NCBI GenBank assembly: GCA_965229445.1
Contig: OZ245876.1
Location: forward strand, 1,550,001 to 1,614,000
Reading direction: 5' to 3'
Length of the DNA stretch: 64,000 bases
Origin: Owenweeksia sp965229445
Lineage (GTDB): Bacteria > Bacteroidota > Bacteroidia > Flavobacteriales > Schleiferiaceae
Below the pieces are notes generated by a model. That model was not told the DNA's origin. It worked only from the letters and a program-made list of their open reading frames with translations, and ran no database searches. A program made the translations under genes and the position numbers. How positions within the stretch are numbered: position 1 is the stretch's first letter; every line of letters begins with the position of its first letter. Shown piece after piece: positions 25,903 through 34,282 of the stretch.

Positions 25903-26671
25903 ACAGGGCATTTCTGATTTTCATAGACTTTTCTAAAATAGGGCCGAGCTTATCCAATTGAAGCATGGTATGGGGGTCACTCAGGGCTGATTTAGGATCA
26001 GGATGAGTTTCAATAAAGAATCCATCTGCTCCGGTTGCGGCTGCTGAAAGAGCAATTGTTTCTATTAAGCTTGGATCGCCACCGGTAACTCCTTCGGTTT
26101 TGTTCGGCTTTTGAACGGAATGGGTACAATCCATTATGACTGGTACGCCATGAGTCTTCAGACGGTGTACAGCAGTGGCGTCAACAATGAGATCGCTGTA
26201 ACCAAAACTCACACCACGCTCGCAAACCCAAACACTTTGATTACCAGTACTTCGTACTTTTTCTATCGGAAAGGTCATCGCTTCAGGACTCAAGAACTGT
26301 CCCTTTTTGATATTCACTCCTTTACCGGTTTGGCCTGCGGCCAGCAATAATTCAGTTTGGCGACAAAGAAATGCCGGAATCTGAATATGATCGACGTACT
26401 GTGCCACCAATTCAGCTTCACGGCTTTCATGAATATCCGTAATGGTTTCAACTGCCAATTCTTCGCCGATCTCTTTAAGAATGTTTAAGGCTTTTTCATC
26501 ACCAATTCCCGTGAAACTGTCTAAGCGTGAGCGGTTTGCTTTGCGATAGCTGGCTTTGAAAATGTAGCGAATATGAAGGTCTTCACATAAGGCTTTTACA
26601 TGACGACCGATCTTTAGGGCGGTATCTTTGTCTTCTATGGCACAAGGTCCGGCAATTAATATGAAGCTCAT
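25895..26671 (-). CDS. kdsA: 3-deoxy-8-phosphooctulonate synthase
   Basis: A 258-residue cytoplasmic TIM-barrel aldolase that condenses phosphoenolpyruvate with arabinose-5-phosphate to Kdo-8-phosphate. Motifs: LIAGPCAIEDKDTALKIG, FKASYRKANRSRLDSF, MDCTHSVQKPNKTEG and FIETHPDPKSALSD. Slightly shorter than E. coli KdsA (284) but typical of the phylum. The start overlaps kdsD by 4 nt and the stop overlaps kdsC, so the three enzymes are made from one message in pathway order. Confidence 0.97.
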   Translation of the reverse strand: MSFILIAGPCAIEDKDTALKIGRHVKALCEDLHIRYIFKASYRKANRSRLDSFTGIGDEKALNILKEIGEELAVETITDIHESREAELVAQYVDHIQIPAFLCRQTELLLAAGQTGKGVNIKKGQFLSPEAMTFPIEKVRSTGNQSVWVCERGVSFGYSDLIVDATAVHRLKTHGVPVIMDCTHSVQKPNKTEGVTGGDPSLIETIALSAAATGADGFFIETHPDPKSALSDPHTMLQLDKLGPILEKSMKIRNALYD

Positions 26672-27267
26672 TCCGTACGTGCTTTGCGACCAAGGTAGCC
26701 ACTGTGATGACGCTTGGCGTATTCTTCTTTACTAAATTCAATTTTTTCCATCATCATAACCACCAGAATGTCACCTACAACGGTCATCACTGTAGTGGAG
26801 GTAGTTGGTGCCAACCCTAGAGGACAAACTTCTTTTGGATTTCCTGTACTGAGGAGCACATCACAAAAGTCCGCCATTTCCCCTTCCGGATTGCCCGTAA
26901 GGCCAATAATCTTAATTTCCGGGTAAATGTTTTTAACCAGATATTCTAGTTCAATTATTTCTCGGGTTTTGCCAGAGTTGGAGATGAGAAATAAGATATC
27001 GTTGGATTGAATCATCCCCAGGTCGCCGTGTTGTGCTTCACTAGGATGCAAAAAAATAGCTGGTGTTCCTGTAGAGCTCAGGGTAGTTGCAATATTGTGA
27101 CCAATTTGACCGGCCTTCCCCATGCCGCTAATCACCACCTTACCGTTTTTCTGATGTACCTGTTCGTGAATCAGTTTTACAGCTCCTTCAATAATTCCAT
27201 CTACCGGAATATTACGGATAGCCTCTACCTCCCGGTCGATGATATCCTTAATCTTGGTTTGGATCAT
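26668..27267 (-). CDS. kdsD: Arabinose-5-phosphate isomerase, SIS domain only
   Basis: A 199-residue sugar isomerase-domain protein converting ribulose-5-phosphate to arabinose-5-phosphate, the first step toward Kdo. Motifs: VVISGMGKAGQIGHNIATTL, LHPSEAQHGDLGMI, LISNSGKTREI and GLAPTTSTTVMT. Proteobacterial KdsD (about 328 residues) has two C-terminal CBS domains; these are absent, the protein ending just after KRHHSGYLGRKA. Single-domain forms are known in Bacteroidota. The ATG lies 4 nt after a TACCTTTG box. First gene of the Kdo operon. Confidence 0.93.
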   Translation of the reverse strand: MIQTKIKDIIDREVEAIRNIPVDGIIEGAVKLIHEQVHQKNGKVVISGMGKAGQIGHNIATTLSSTGTPAIFLHPSEAQHGDLGMIQSNDILFLISNSGKTREIIELEYLVKNIYPEIKIIGLTGNPEGEMADFCDVLLSTGNPKEVCPLGLAPTTSTTVMTVVGDILVVMMMEKIEFSKEEYAKRHHSGYLGRKARTE

Positions 27268-27271
27268 AAGG

Positions 27272-27279
27272 CAAAGGTA
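27272..27279 (-). promoter_or_regulatory. -7 box of the kdsD-kdsA-kdsC operon
   Basis: On the minus strand TACCTTTG matches TAnnTTTG exactly and ends 4 nt before the kdsD ATG, indicating a leaderless or near-leaderless transcript. Confidence 0.6.
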
Positions 27280-27668
27280 GGTTTATGACGTAAATTATTA
27301 GGGAAGAAAGAAGAGGTGGAAAATTTATGGTGATAGATGACGAAATACTGCATGAGATACAATCGTCAATATGCGTTGATGATTCCTGGAAAATGAGATG
27401 CTGTGGTGGGGTGATAGGCCTGCAAGACTACTGAAGGCTGAGTTTATGATCTGCGGCCCTGCCAAGTTCATGGGCTAAAGTGCAAGGGCGGAGGAACAGG
27501 ATTATCCATTAGTGGTCTTCAGTCCGCAAGATGATCTCAGTATTCTTGTAGCTCAAACAATGTTGCGGTCAGTCGACCAGGCATTTTAGTTAAGGACATA
27601 AGCTTCCTGATCCATTGACAGCAATAGATGTTAATTTCCTATTTATCAGGTGGTTCGAATCCAGTTGC

Positions 27669-27703
27669 ACAACCTCAAAGGTTTACTAAACCTTTGAGGT
27701 TGT
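27669..27703. repeat. Paired 13-mer repeat, copy A (forward/reverse)
   Basis: A perfect palindrome with 17-nt arms and a one-base centre, beginning 4 nt after the lolD stop. It contains AACCTCAAAGGTT (27671) and its reverse complement AACCTTTGAGGTT (27689), 18 nt apart. It may act as a terminator for lolD, although no T-run follows on that strand. Confidence 0.9.
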
Positions 27704-27707
27704 AGTT

Positions 27708-28379
27708 TTAGCTCTGCTGTTGACCAGCATGTACCACCACGCCGTCCTCCATTTTCACCTTCCTATCGGCAAGGTCGGCTAGATCGTTGTTGTGTGTAAT
27801 AATCACAAAGGTGTTCTCGAACTGATCGCGCAAATCGAAAAACAATTTATGCAATTCCTCGGCATTGTGAGAATCCAGATTGCCGGTTGGCTCATCAGCG
27901 AGGATCACAGAAGGATTGTTAATGAGTGCCCGGGCTACCGCTACTCTTTGCTGCTCTCCACCGCTCATTGCCGAAGGTTTATGAGATGCTCTCTCCTTCA
28001 GCCCCAGAAAGTCTAGCAGCTCAGCAGCTCTTTTCTGAACCTCTTTTTTATCCGACCCCGCAATGAACCCGGGAATACAAATATTTTCAAGAGCAGTAAA
28101 CTCAGGTAAGAGATGGTGAAATTGAAAAACAAATCCAATATGTTTATTCCTAAATCTGGCGAGGCTTTTGGCCTTTAGTTTATCGATAGCAATATCATTA
28201 ATCCTCACACTGCCTTTATCGGCAGACTCCAGAGAACCTAGAATTTGCAAGAGAGTAGTTTTTCCGGCTCCGGATGCTCCAACAATCGAAACTACTTCGC
28301 CTTTATCAGCCCTGAAGTTAACTCCTTTTAATACTTCTAGAGTGCCGTATGATTTATGAATGTCTTTCGCGGATATCAT
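27708..28379 (-). CDS. lolD: ABC transporter ATP-binding protein, LolD-like
   Basis: A 223-residue ATPase of the LolD/MacB class. Walker A GASGAGKTT, Q-loop FVFQFHHLLPEF, signature MSGGEQQRVAVARAL and Walker B VILADEPTGNLDS are all present; the FQFHHLLPEFTALEN stretch is typical of LolD, which powers release of outer-membrane lipoproteins from the inner membrane together with LolC/LolE. No permease gene adjoins, so the partner lies elsewhere. A TAGGTTTG box lies 20 nt before the ATG. Other three-gene exporters of this class cannot be fully excluded. Confidence 0.85.
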   Translation of the reverse strand: MISAKDIHKSYGTLEVLKGVNFRADKGEVVSIVGASGAGKTTLLQILGSLESADKGSVRINDIAIDKLKAKSLARFRNKHIGFVFQFHHLLPEFTALENICIPGFIAGSDKKEVQKRAAELLDFLGLKERASHKPSAMSGGEQQRVAVARALINNPSVILADEPTGNLDSHNAEELHKLFFDLRDQFENTFVIITHNNDLADLADRKVKMEDGVVVHAGQQQS

Positions 28380-28399
28380 GGTATTGTAGCATCTGCCGT

Positions 28400-28407
28400 C
28401 AAACCTA
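28400..28407 (-). promoter_or_regulatory. Probable -7 box of lolD
   Basis: On the minus strand TAGGTTTG matches TAnnTTTG exactly, 20 nt before the lolD ATG and 11 nt after the stop of the upstream DUF5916 gene, suggesting lolD can be transcribed on its own. Confidence 0.5.
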
Positions 28408-28418
28408 AGTAAACTCTA

Positions 28419-30824
28419 TCAAAATAGATGCTTTACATGATTGTAATCAAGAAAATAGGTAAGGCGAAGGCTAATGTTATTCTGTGCTGGTGCCGCAAAG
28501 CTATTTTCAATATTTGGTAGATAGCCATTCACAAAATTGTTGGAGTTTTCAGCTACGACATACCTATATAACAACACCAATTCACTACCCGGAGCATACC
28601 ACCACGAAAACTTTAAATCCATAGTGATGGTATTAAAGTTCAAATTGTCTTGCATCTGATAGTTACCAGCCTCTAATTCACCACTTTCCTGAAGCAAATA
28701 CATCTGCTGATAATCTACACCACTCCATAAATGCCTGGCCGTTAAGGTGAGAATTTTTGTGTTGTCAAATACATACCTCAAATCAATAGAGTTGGTAATT
28801 TGATGCAGATGTCTCCTTCCAAAAAGGATATCTTCATTCTCCTTTCGCGCATAGCCGTAATCATTCATAGTTCGTTCAAAATCAAGTCTGAAGATGCTGA
28901 ACAATCGGTCTCCAATCCTAAGCCGAGGCGCTAATCTAAAACTGTAATAGTCGCGCAAGAGTTTTTGCCAATGCTCATATTTAAATCTAAGGTCTATGGC
29001 CAAGGTCTTACGATAATCGGAGCTTAGGAAACTTTCTACCCGGTATCTGGGATATATTGTGTAATATCTTCCGGGAGTACGCGGTTCAAAGTAATCATAG
29101 GATTGGATAGGGTTCACTATTATCTCACCGCCAAAGCCATTAAAATTTCGGTCAAGCCAAAATGGTTGGAACCCCATGTAAAAGCCTTCAAATCTTCTCG
29201 GCGCATAGAGACTTTGGTGCACGGCGTAAATCTTATAGCTGCTGCGATTGAGCTTTTTATGCGGCTCCAAAACGCGATATTCTATCTCGCCATAATACTT
29301 CCAAAAATTGTTTCTCTGTAAAAACCCCAGGTCATTAGGATCATAGGTGTCGGTTGTGATATCCTGCCTTAATGCCCAAAGCCAATTTCCCTTTACATCA
29401 CCAACGCGAAGCCTGCTTTCATAGCCACTAATGGTTTCCTGGCTATAGATCTTGTCGCTTCTTTTTAAGGAACCATCAAATCTGTAATTCGCTTTATTAA
29501 AATTTATACTGGTCAGAAGCCCGGCAACATTGGCATCATAGGCTTCTCCGTTTCGCAATACGTTGGTATTTACAAAGCTCACAGAACTATTGCGATTAAT
29601 GCGTTGATCCAGCACAATCATATTGTAATTGGTTAAGGGCTCGGTCAATTCCCTTCGTTCAACGCCCTTATCATCCGTGAAAGTTGTGTAGCTATTGGCT
29701 GTGATCGCATTTAAGAATCCTATGCCCAAATTTTTATCCGTTCTTCCCGAAACTTTCGTGGCGTTAATAAGTCTGGTATATTCAGCTTGAACATCAACCG
29801 CCCCAGAATCATTGAGGTCTACATTGCTAATGTTCTTGGGAGCCCCTCCGATCCGCCGCGAATAAAAGATATCGCCAATGCTAAACAATTCAGTTCCTTC
29901 GGTAAAAAACTGCCGGTTTTCCTGAAAGCGATTCTCAAAAGGTGAGAAGTTTACAAATTGCTGATCTAAAGCTACTTGTCCGAAGTCTGGGATTAAAGTC
30001 ATGTCCAGGGTAAAGCTTTCGCTGATACCATACTTAAGATCAAGGCCGCCGTTAGCATCCCAGGAGGTTTGGCCGTCAAAGTTATCCATATACCCCGAAA
30101 TGTATGGCATTAATGAAAGTCGAATTGGGGGTTCCACGTCGGTAATACCACGGAGTAAACCGGATTGATATTCCCATCTGTAGCCAGAAGTCCGGTCAAT
30201 ATAATTCCATGACCACTGAGTTCTGTTGCGTCTAATGCTTCGTATTATATTTAGTCCCCAATCCTTTTTCTGTTGCTCAGGAAACCGCAGCGCCATATAG
30301 GGAATACGCATTTCCACACTCCAGCCGGAATCGTGAATACTAACGGCACTTTCCCAAACAGAGTTCCAATTTTTGGCATCACCATTAGCCGTAGTTCTAC
30401 TATCGGCCTGCACTCCTGCGGCGGTTACAATGAAGTTAAAGTCGCTTAGGCCATCGTTAAATGGATTTATGGCCACCAGGATATAATCATGATTTTGGGA
30501 ATAATCATCTCTCTGGGTTAGCTGGGTCAGAATGCTGTCTGGATGATTATCCAGCATGGAGGCGCCAATGTAGAGTGCCTCATCATTAAAGAAAACGCGT
30601 ACGGTGGTCTTGAAACGCCGGGGTATAGGCTCACCATTGCCAGGTTCAAGCATCACAAAGTTGCTGGCAATCGGCACAGAGGGATCATGCCAATGGGCCT
30701 CTTTGAGTTCACCATCAATTTTGATATGTTCTGCGTCCAGTCTTTCTGCCTGTAAGACCTTTTTTTCGGTACTAGCAAACAAAATAACGGGAAGAAAAAG
30801 CAGGCTGATAAGCCAATTTTTCAT
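28419..30824 (-). CDS. DUF5916 protein with N-terminal CBM9-like domain
   Basis: An 801-residue exported protein. After a signal peptide (to about residue 18, LPVILFAS), residues 25-215 form a carbohydrate-binding family 9-like beta-sandwich (IDGELKEAHWHD, FNDEALYIGASMLDN, FNFIVTAAGVQADSRT, WSVEMRIPYMALRF). The remainder is a long series of amphipathic strands, including FFTEGTELFSIGDIFYSRRIGG and an aromatic-rich C-terminus, as in the DUF5916 family. It is probably an outer-membrane beta-barrel with an exposed binding domain. Ligand unknown. It lies 39 nt upstream of lolD on the same strand. Confidence 0.9.
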   Translation of the reverse strand: MKNWLISLLFLPVILFASTEKKVLQAERLDAEHIKIDGELKEAHWHDPSVPIASNFVMLEPGNGEPIPRRFKTTVRVFFNDEALYIGASMLDNHPDSILTQLTQRDDYSQNHDYILVAINPFNDGLSDFNFIVTAAGVQADSRTTANGDAKNWNSVWESAVSIHDSGWSVEMRIPYMALRFPEQQKKDWGLNIIRSIRRNRTQWSWNYIDRTSGYRWEYQSGLLRGITDVEPPIRLSLMPYISGYMDNFDGQTSWDANGGLDLKYGISESFTLDMTLIPDFGQVALDQQFVNFSPFENRFQENRQFFTEGTELFSIGDIFYSRRIGGAPKNISNVDLNDSGAVDVQAEYTRLINATKVSGRTDKNLGIGFLNAITANSYTTFTDDKGVERRELTEPLTNYNMIVLDQRINRNSSVSFVNTNVLRNGEAYDANVAGLLTSINFNKANYRFDGSLKRSDKIYSQETISGYESRLRVGDVKGNWLWALRQDITTDTYDPNDLGFLQRNNFWKYYGEIEYRVLEPHKKLNRSSYKIYAVHQSLYAPRRFEGFYMGFQPFWLDRNFNGFGGEIIVNPIQSYDYFEPRTPGRYYTIYPRYRVESFLSSDYRKTLAIDLRFKYEHWQKLLRDYYSFRLAPRLRIGDRLFSIFRLDFERTMNDYGYARKENEDILFGRRHLHQITNSIDLRYVFDNTKILTLTARHLWSGVDYQQMYLLQESGELEAGNYQMQDNLNFNTITMDLKFSWWYAPGSELVLLYRYVVAENSNNFVNGYLPNIENSFAAPAQNNISLRLTYFLDYNHVKHLF

Positions 30825-30917
30825 TGGGATAATAAAGTAATCTTGAAAAACCTCCTGATAAGCAAAACAAAGGTATACAAAAGCACCTCAAAATTTCACT
30901 GGCTTATTGCTTACCGC

Positions 30918-30925
30918 TATTTTTG
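30918..30925 (+). promoter_or_regulatory. -7 box of the sucC promoter
   Basis: TATTTTTG is an exact TAnnTTTG match, with TTTC 20 nt upstream at the -33 position (30894-30897) and a 29-nt leader to the sucC ATG. Confidence 0.65.
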
Positions 30926-30954
30926 CCCGATCATTTTTAGAAAAAACATTCAGA

Positions 30955-32142
30955 ATGAATTTACACGAATTTCAGGGTAAGGAGATTTTAGCCTCCTTTG
31001 GCGTAAATGTTCAACGAGGAATAGTAGCAGAATCGCCAGATGATGCGGTAAAAGCTGCTGAGAAGCTAGCTGAAGATACCGGAACTTCATGGTGGGTGGT
31101 GAAAGCTCAAGTACATGCCGGTGGTCGCGGAAAAGGTGGTGGTGTTAAACTGGCCAAGAGCCTCGATGAAGTTCGTGAGCACGCATCCAATATAATTGGC
31201 ATGAACCTGGTAACTCCACAAACTTCTGAGGAGGGCAAAAAAGTACACCAGGTTCTGGTGGCAGAAGATGTGTACTATCCTGGCGAGAGCGAAACCTCAG
31301 AAATTTATATGTCGGTGTTACTCAACCGTTCTTCTGGTCGCAATATGATCATGTACTCCACGGAAGGAGGGATGGATATTGAAAAAGTTGCAGAAGAAAC
31401 ACCGCATCTCATCTTTACCGAAGAGATAGATCCCAAAGTTGGTTTGCAAGGATTTCAGGCTCGCCGGGTGGCTTTTAACCTAGGGTTGTCAGGAAAAGCC
31501 TTTAAAGAAATGGTAAAATTCACCATGAGTCTTTATGAGGCTTATGATGGTATAGATGCTAGTCTGTTTGAGATTAATCCGGTGCTTAAAACTTCCGACG
31601 ACAAGATACTGGCGGTTGATGCCAAGGTGGTATTAGATGATAGTGGTTTGTATCGTCATCCGGACTATGCTGCTCTACGCGATAAGCGGGAGGAGGATCC
31701 CATCGATGTAGAGGCAGGTGAAGCCGGTTTGAATTTTGTGAATCTTGACGGAAACGTGGCTTGCATGGTGAATGGTGCTGGTTTGGCTATGGCCACGATG
31801 GATATTATTAAGATGGCAGGCGGTAATCCGGCGAACTTCCTCGATGTTGGGGGTACAGCTGATGCAGCGAGAGTGGAGACGGCATTCCGAATTATACTAC
31901 GCGAAGAAGGTGTTAAAGCTATACTGGTAAACATCTTCGGCGGTATTGTGCGCTGCGATAGGGTGGCACAAGGCATTATAGATGCTTATAAAAACATTGG
32001 TAACATTGAAGTCCCGATCATCGTGAGACTTCAGGGGACCAATGCCGTAGAGGCTAAAAAAATGATTGATGAAAGTGGATTGCAGGTCCATTCAGCCATT
32101 GCTCTTCAGGAAGCAGCAGATTTGGTACAAGAGCTGGTATAA
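30955..32142 (+). CDS. sucC: Succinyl-CoA ligase (ADP/GDP-forming) beta subunit
   Basis: A 395-residue TCA-cycle subunit that, with SucD, converts succinyl-CoA to succinate with formation of ATP or GTP. The normal N-terminus MNLHEFQGKEILASFGV begins at ATG 30955; the frame stays open to 30907 without a better start. The ATP-grasp domain shows VVKAQVHAGGRGKGGGVKL; the CoA-ligase-like domain shows NFLDVGGTADAARVETAF, NIFGGIVRCDRVAQGII and RLQGTNAVEAKKM. Full length. sucD is not in the window, so the two subunits are encoded apart. Confidence 0.97.
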   Translation: MNLHEFQGKEILASFGVNVQRGIVAESPDDAVKAAEKLAEDTGTSWWVVKAQVHAGGRGKGGGVKLAKSLDEVREHASNIIGMNLVTPQTSEEGKKVHQVLVAEDVYYPGESETSEIYMSVLLNRSSGRNMIMYSTEGGMDIEKVAEETPHLIFTEEIDPKVGLQGFQARRVAFNLGLSGKAFKEMVKFTMSLYEAYDGIDASLFEINPVLKTSDDKILAVDAKVVLDDSGLYRHPDYAALRDKREEDPIDVEAGEAGLNFVNLDGNVACMVNGAGLAMATMDIIKMAGGNPANFLDVGGTADAARVETAFRIILREEGVKAILVNIFGGIVRCDRVAQGIIDAYKNIGNIEVPIIVRLQGTNAVEAKKMIDESGLQVHSAIALQEAADLVQELV

Positions 32143-32268
32143 ACTTTCCGCGATTGGGGAATACTTTGATTTAATAAACCAATGATACCGATTGAATCAG
32201 CATCGACGTATGATGGTTCACCGGCTTTGTAGTCTGCCCATTCATTTATAATTTTTTAAGTAAAATCT

Positions 32269-33489
32269 ATGCCCTGGAAAAAGCTTTCCAAACCGGCAAT
32301 TCGGGATAGGGTATTTGCTGCTCTGGCAGATAACCGCAATTATTATCAAGACGATATTTTGGGAATTCCGGGTACTTATCTGGATACTGAACAGTTTTAT
32401 CGCGATGCAGATTTTCTGCAGGATGCACCCTATCTCACTACCTTAATAAACAATCCCAATCATATTGGTTGTCATACCCTTACGGGCGATGAAGGAGAGG
32501 ATTTGTTCCATGGCACTCAAAAACTTGAAATTGATCTTATTCGATTGGTATCGGAGGAAATATTGCGGGCACCGGATCATGGGGTTGATGGCTACGTCTC
32601 ACCCGGTGGAACGGAAGCCAATTTAGAGGCGATGTGGATCTATCGCAACTACTATAAGCAAGAATTCCAGGCCAGCAATGAGGAAATAGGTGTGGTTTTT
32701 AGTTCAGATAGTCATTATTCCTTCCATAAGGGATGTAATTTACTGAGCCTTAGGCCCATTGAGGTTAAGGTAGATAAGGATACCCGGCAAATGACTCCTG
32801 ATGAATTACGAAGAGAAATATCAAAAGCTGAAGATCAAGGGGTAAAGCATCTTATTCTTATAGCCAATATGAGTACTACTCTCTTTGGTTCAGTAGATGA
32901 TCTGAATATTATTTTGCCCGTAGTAAAGGAGTTTAAGCTTGAATATAAAATTCATGTGGATGGCGCGTTTGGCGGATTCATATATCCTTTTACAAATACC
33001 AATAACCAACTGGATTTTTCAAATCCAGAAATTACCTCTGTTACGCTGGATGCGCACAAGATGCTGATGGCTCCTTATGGCACCGGAATTTTCCTTATCA
33101 GAAAAAACTGGATGCACTATGCTGCTACAGAAGAAGCTAAATATGTTCAGGGTCTGGATTATACAATTTGTGGCAGCAGAAATGGCGCTCAGGCGGTATC
33201 CATCTGGATGATTCTGAATACGCACGGTCCCAATGGTTGGCGACAAAATATTCACAGTTTAATGAATGAGACGGACCGTTTGTGCAATGCTTTGGATGAA
33301 AAGGGTATTACTTATTTCCGAAACCCGCATATGAACATTGTCAGTATTCATGCGGGTCAAATTTCAAGGGAGGTGTGTAAGAAGTATCGCTTGGTGGCTG
33401 ACAATTTTGATGATCCCAAGTGGTGGAAGATTGTGGTGATGCCTCACACCATGGGTAAGGTAATTGACCGATTTTTGGTCAATGTTTAA
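32269..33489 (+). CDS. PLP-dependent decarboxylase, histidine decarboxylase-like group II family
   Basis: A 406-residue pyridoxal-phosphate enzyme of the group II decarboxylase fold. Key features: NNPNHIGCHT near the N-terminus, GYVSPGGTEANLEAMWIYRN (phosphate-binding loop), the VDGAFGGFIYP segment with the PLP-pairing Asp, and the Schiff-base lysine Lys264 in TLDAHKMLMAPYGTG. The NPNHIGCHT and DGAFGGF features recall the bacterial histidine decarboxylase / aspartate decarboxylase-like branch rather than glutamate decarboxylase. Substrate not certain. No amino-acid antiporter adjoins. A paired 13-mer repeat follows 3 nt after the stop. Confidence 0.85.
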   Translation: MPWKKLSKPAIRDRVFAALADNRNYYQDDILGIPGTYLDTEQFYRDADFLQDAPYLTTLINNPNHIGCHTLTGDEGEDLFHGTQKLEIDLIRLVSEEILRAPDHGVDGYVSPGGTEANLEAMWIYRNYYKQEFQASNEEIGVVFSSDSHYSFHKGCNLLSLRPIEVKVDKDTRQMTPDELRREISKAEDQGVKHLILIANMSTTLFGSVDDLNIILPVVKEFKLEYKIHVDGAFGGFIYPFTNTNNQLDFSNPEITSVTLDAHKMLMAPYGTGIFLIRKNWMHYAATEEAKYVQGLDYTICGSRNGAQAVSIWMILNTHGPNGWRQNIHSLMNETDRLCNALDEKGITYFRNPHMNIVSIHAGQISREVCKKYRLVADNFDDPKWWKIVVMPHTMGKVIDRFLVNV

Positions 33490-33492
33490 ATT

Positions 33493-33525
33493 CAACCTTT
33501 GAGGTTTCTAAAACCTCAAAGGTTG
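33493..33525. repeat. Paired 13-mer repeat, copy B (reverse/forward)
   Basis: A perfect palindrome with 15-nt arms and a 3-nt centre between convergent genes. Here the order of the 13-mers is reversed relative to copy A: AACCTTTGAGGTT (33494) comes first and AACCTCAAAGGTT (33512) second, again 18 nt apart. It may serve as a terminator for both neighbours. Confidence 0.9.
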
Positions 33526-33550
33526 TATTAAGTTTAAGATATTTCTTAAC

Positions 33551-34105
33551 TTAGAATAGATTGAAACCCGCTCCAAAGCTCAACATACCCAGCGGTTGAT
33601 TTGGTAGCATTATTTTTTCATATTCAACCCGGAAGTGCAGCAAACCCAGATTCAGTGCGACTCCTGTACCCCAGGAAAAGGAAGCATGTGTTAAGATTTC
33701 ATCTATGTCGGGATCATTACTGAGATTTCTGAGCTGGTTTTGAGTGGTGCCCACATAAGCCCCAGCTTTTCCAAAAAGAGCAATTGGGCCCAGGTCAACT
33801 GTGCCTGTACCCAGGATATCAACCCCTTTACTCTTGCTAAAGCCTTGTGTACCTTTTTTACTGACATCTACCTGACCAAGGTTACGATAACCGGCTTCCA
33901 GACCAAAGTGCTTTCCACTTAAAGAGGCATATGCCTTCCAAGCCAAATCAGTTTTATTAACCTTAAAGTCGCTGCCCTCCAATTCAAAAAGTTCCTTATT
34001 CAAGCCGTTGCCCACCGAGGCGCCTATTTTAAAACTGGATTGGGCGTAATTCGCACCCAGACCAAGGGTCAGAAAGAGGAGTAAAGTGCTGAGAAAGTTG
34101 TTCAT
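33551..34105 (-). CDS. Small outer-membrane beta-barrel protein
   Basis: A 184-residue exported protein: signal peptide (to about residue 22, LGLGANYAQ), then alternating short amphipathic strands and a C-terminal GAGFNLF with the terminal phenylalanine recognised by the barrel-assembly machinery. Length and strand count suit an eight-stranded barrel of the OmpA/OmpW type. No specific family or ligand can be named. It stands alone between the decarboxylase and mltF. Confidence 0.75.
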   Translation of the reverse strand: MNNFLSTLLLFLTLGLGANYAQSSFKIGASVGNGLNKELFELEGSDFKVNKTDLAWKAYASLSGKHFGLEAGYRNLGQVDVSKKGTQGFSKSKGVDILGTGTVDLGPIALFGKAGAYVGTTQNQLRNLSNDPDIDEILTHASFSWGTGVALNLGLLHFRVEYEKIMLPNQPLGMLSFGAGFNLF

Positions 34106-34282
34106 GCTGCTGAGCTTAATACGTCAAATCTCTAAAATAAACGCTGAACGCTTTCAATTTAGGTTGATATTCAGCTACTTAAGCTATAAAACGCTCCAGG
34201 TGAACAATAATTATAATGAGTAAATTCTACTGTTTATCAGGTCCTTATCAATAAAAGCCCGGAAAATAGGCGATGTGCGGAG

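Larger units (their letters stand above)
27268..27707. other. Gene-free 440-nt region
   Basis: I find no convincing gene on either strand. The segment holds the kdsD promoter at one end and a perfect 35-bp palindrome at the other, just beyond the lolD stop. GGTTCGAATCC at about 27652-27662 resembles a tRNA T-loop, but the surrounding arms do not pair. A 35-codon open frame near 27328 shows no coding character. Confidence 0.5.

Noticed and set aside
27640..27670. GGTTCGAATCC, resembling a tRNA T-arm and loop
   Set aside because: The flanking five bases do not form a T-stem, and no matching acceptor, D-arm or anticodon arm lies about 50 nt upstream.
33493..33525. Palindromes of the paired 13-mer family considered as a CRISPR array
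   Set aside because: Copies are isolated, kilobases apart, without regular spacers or cas genes.
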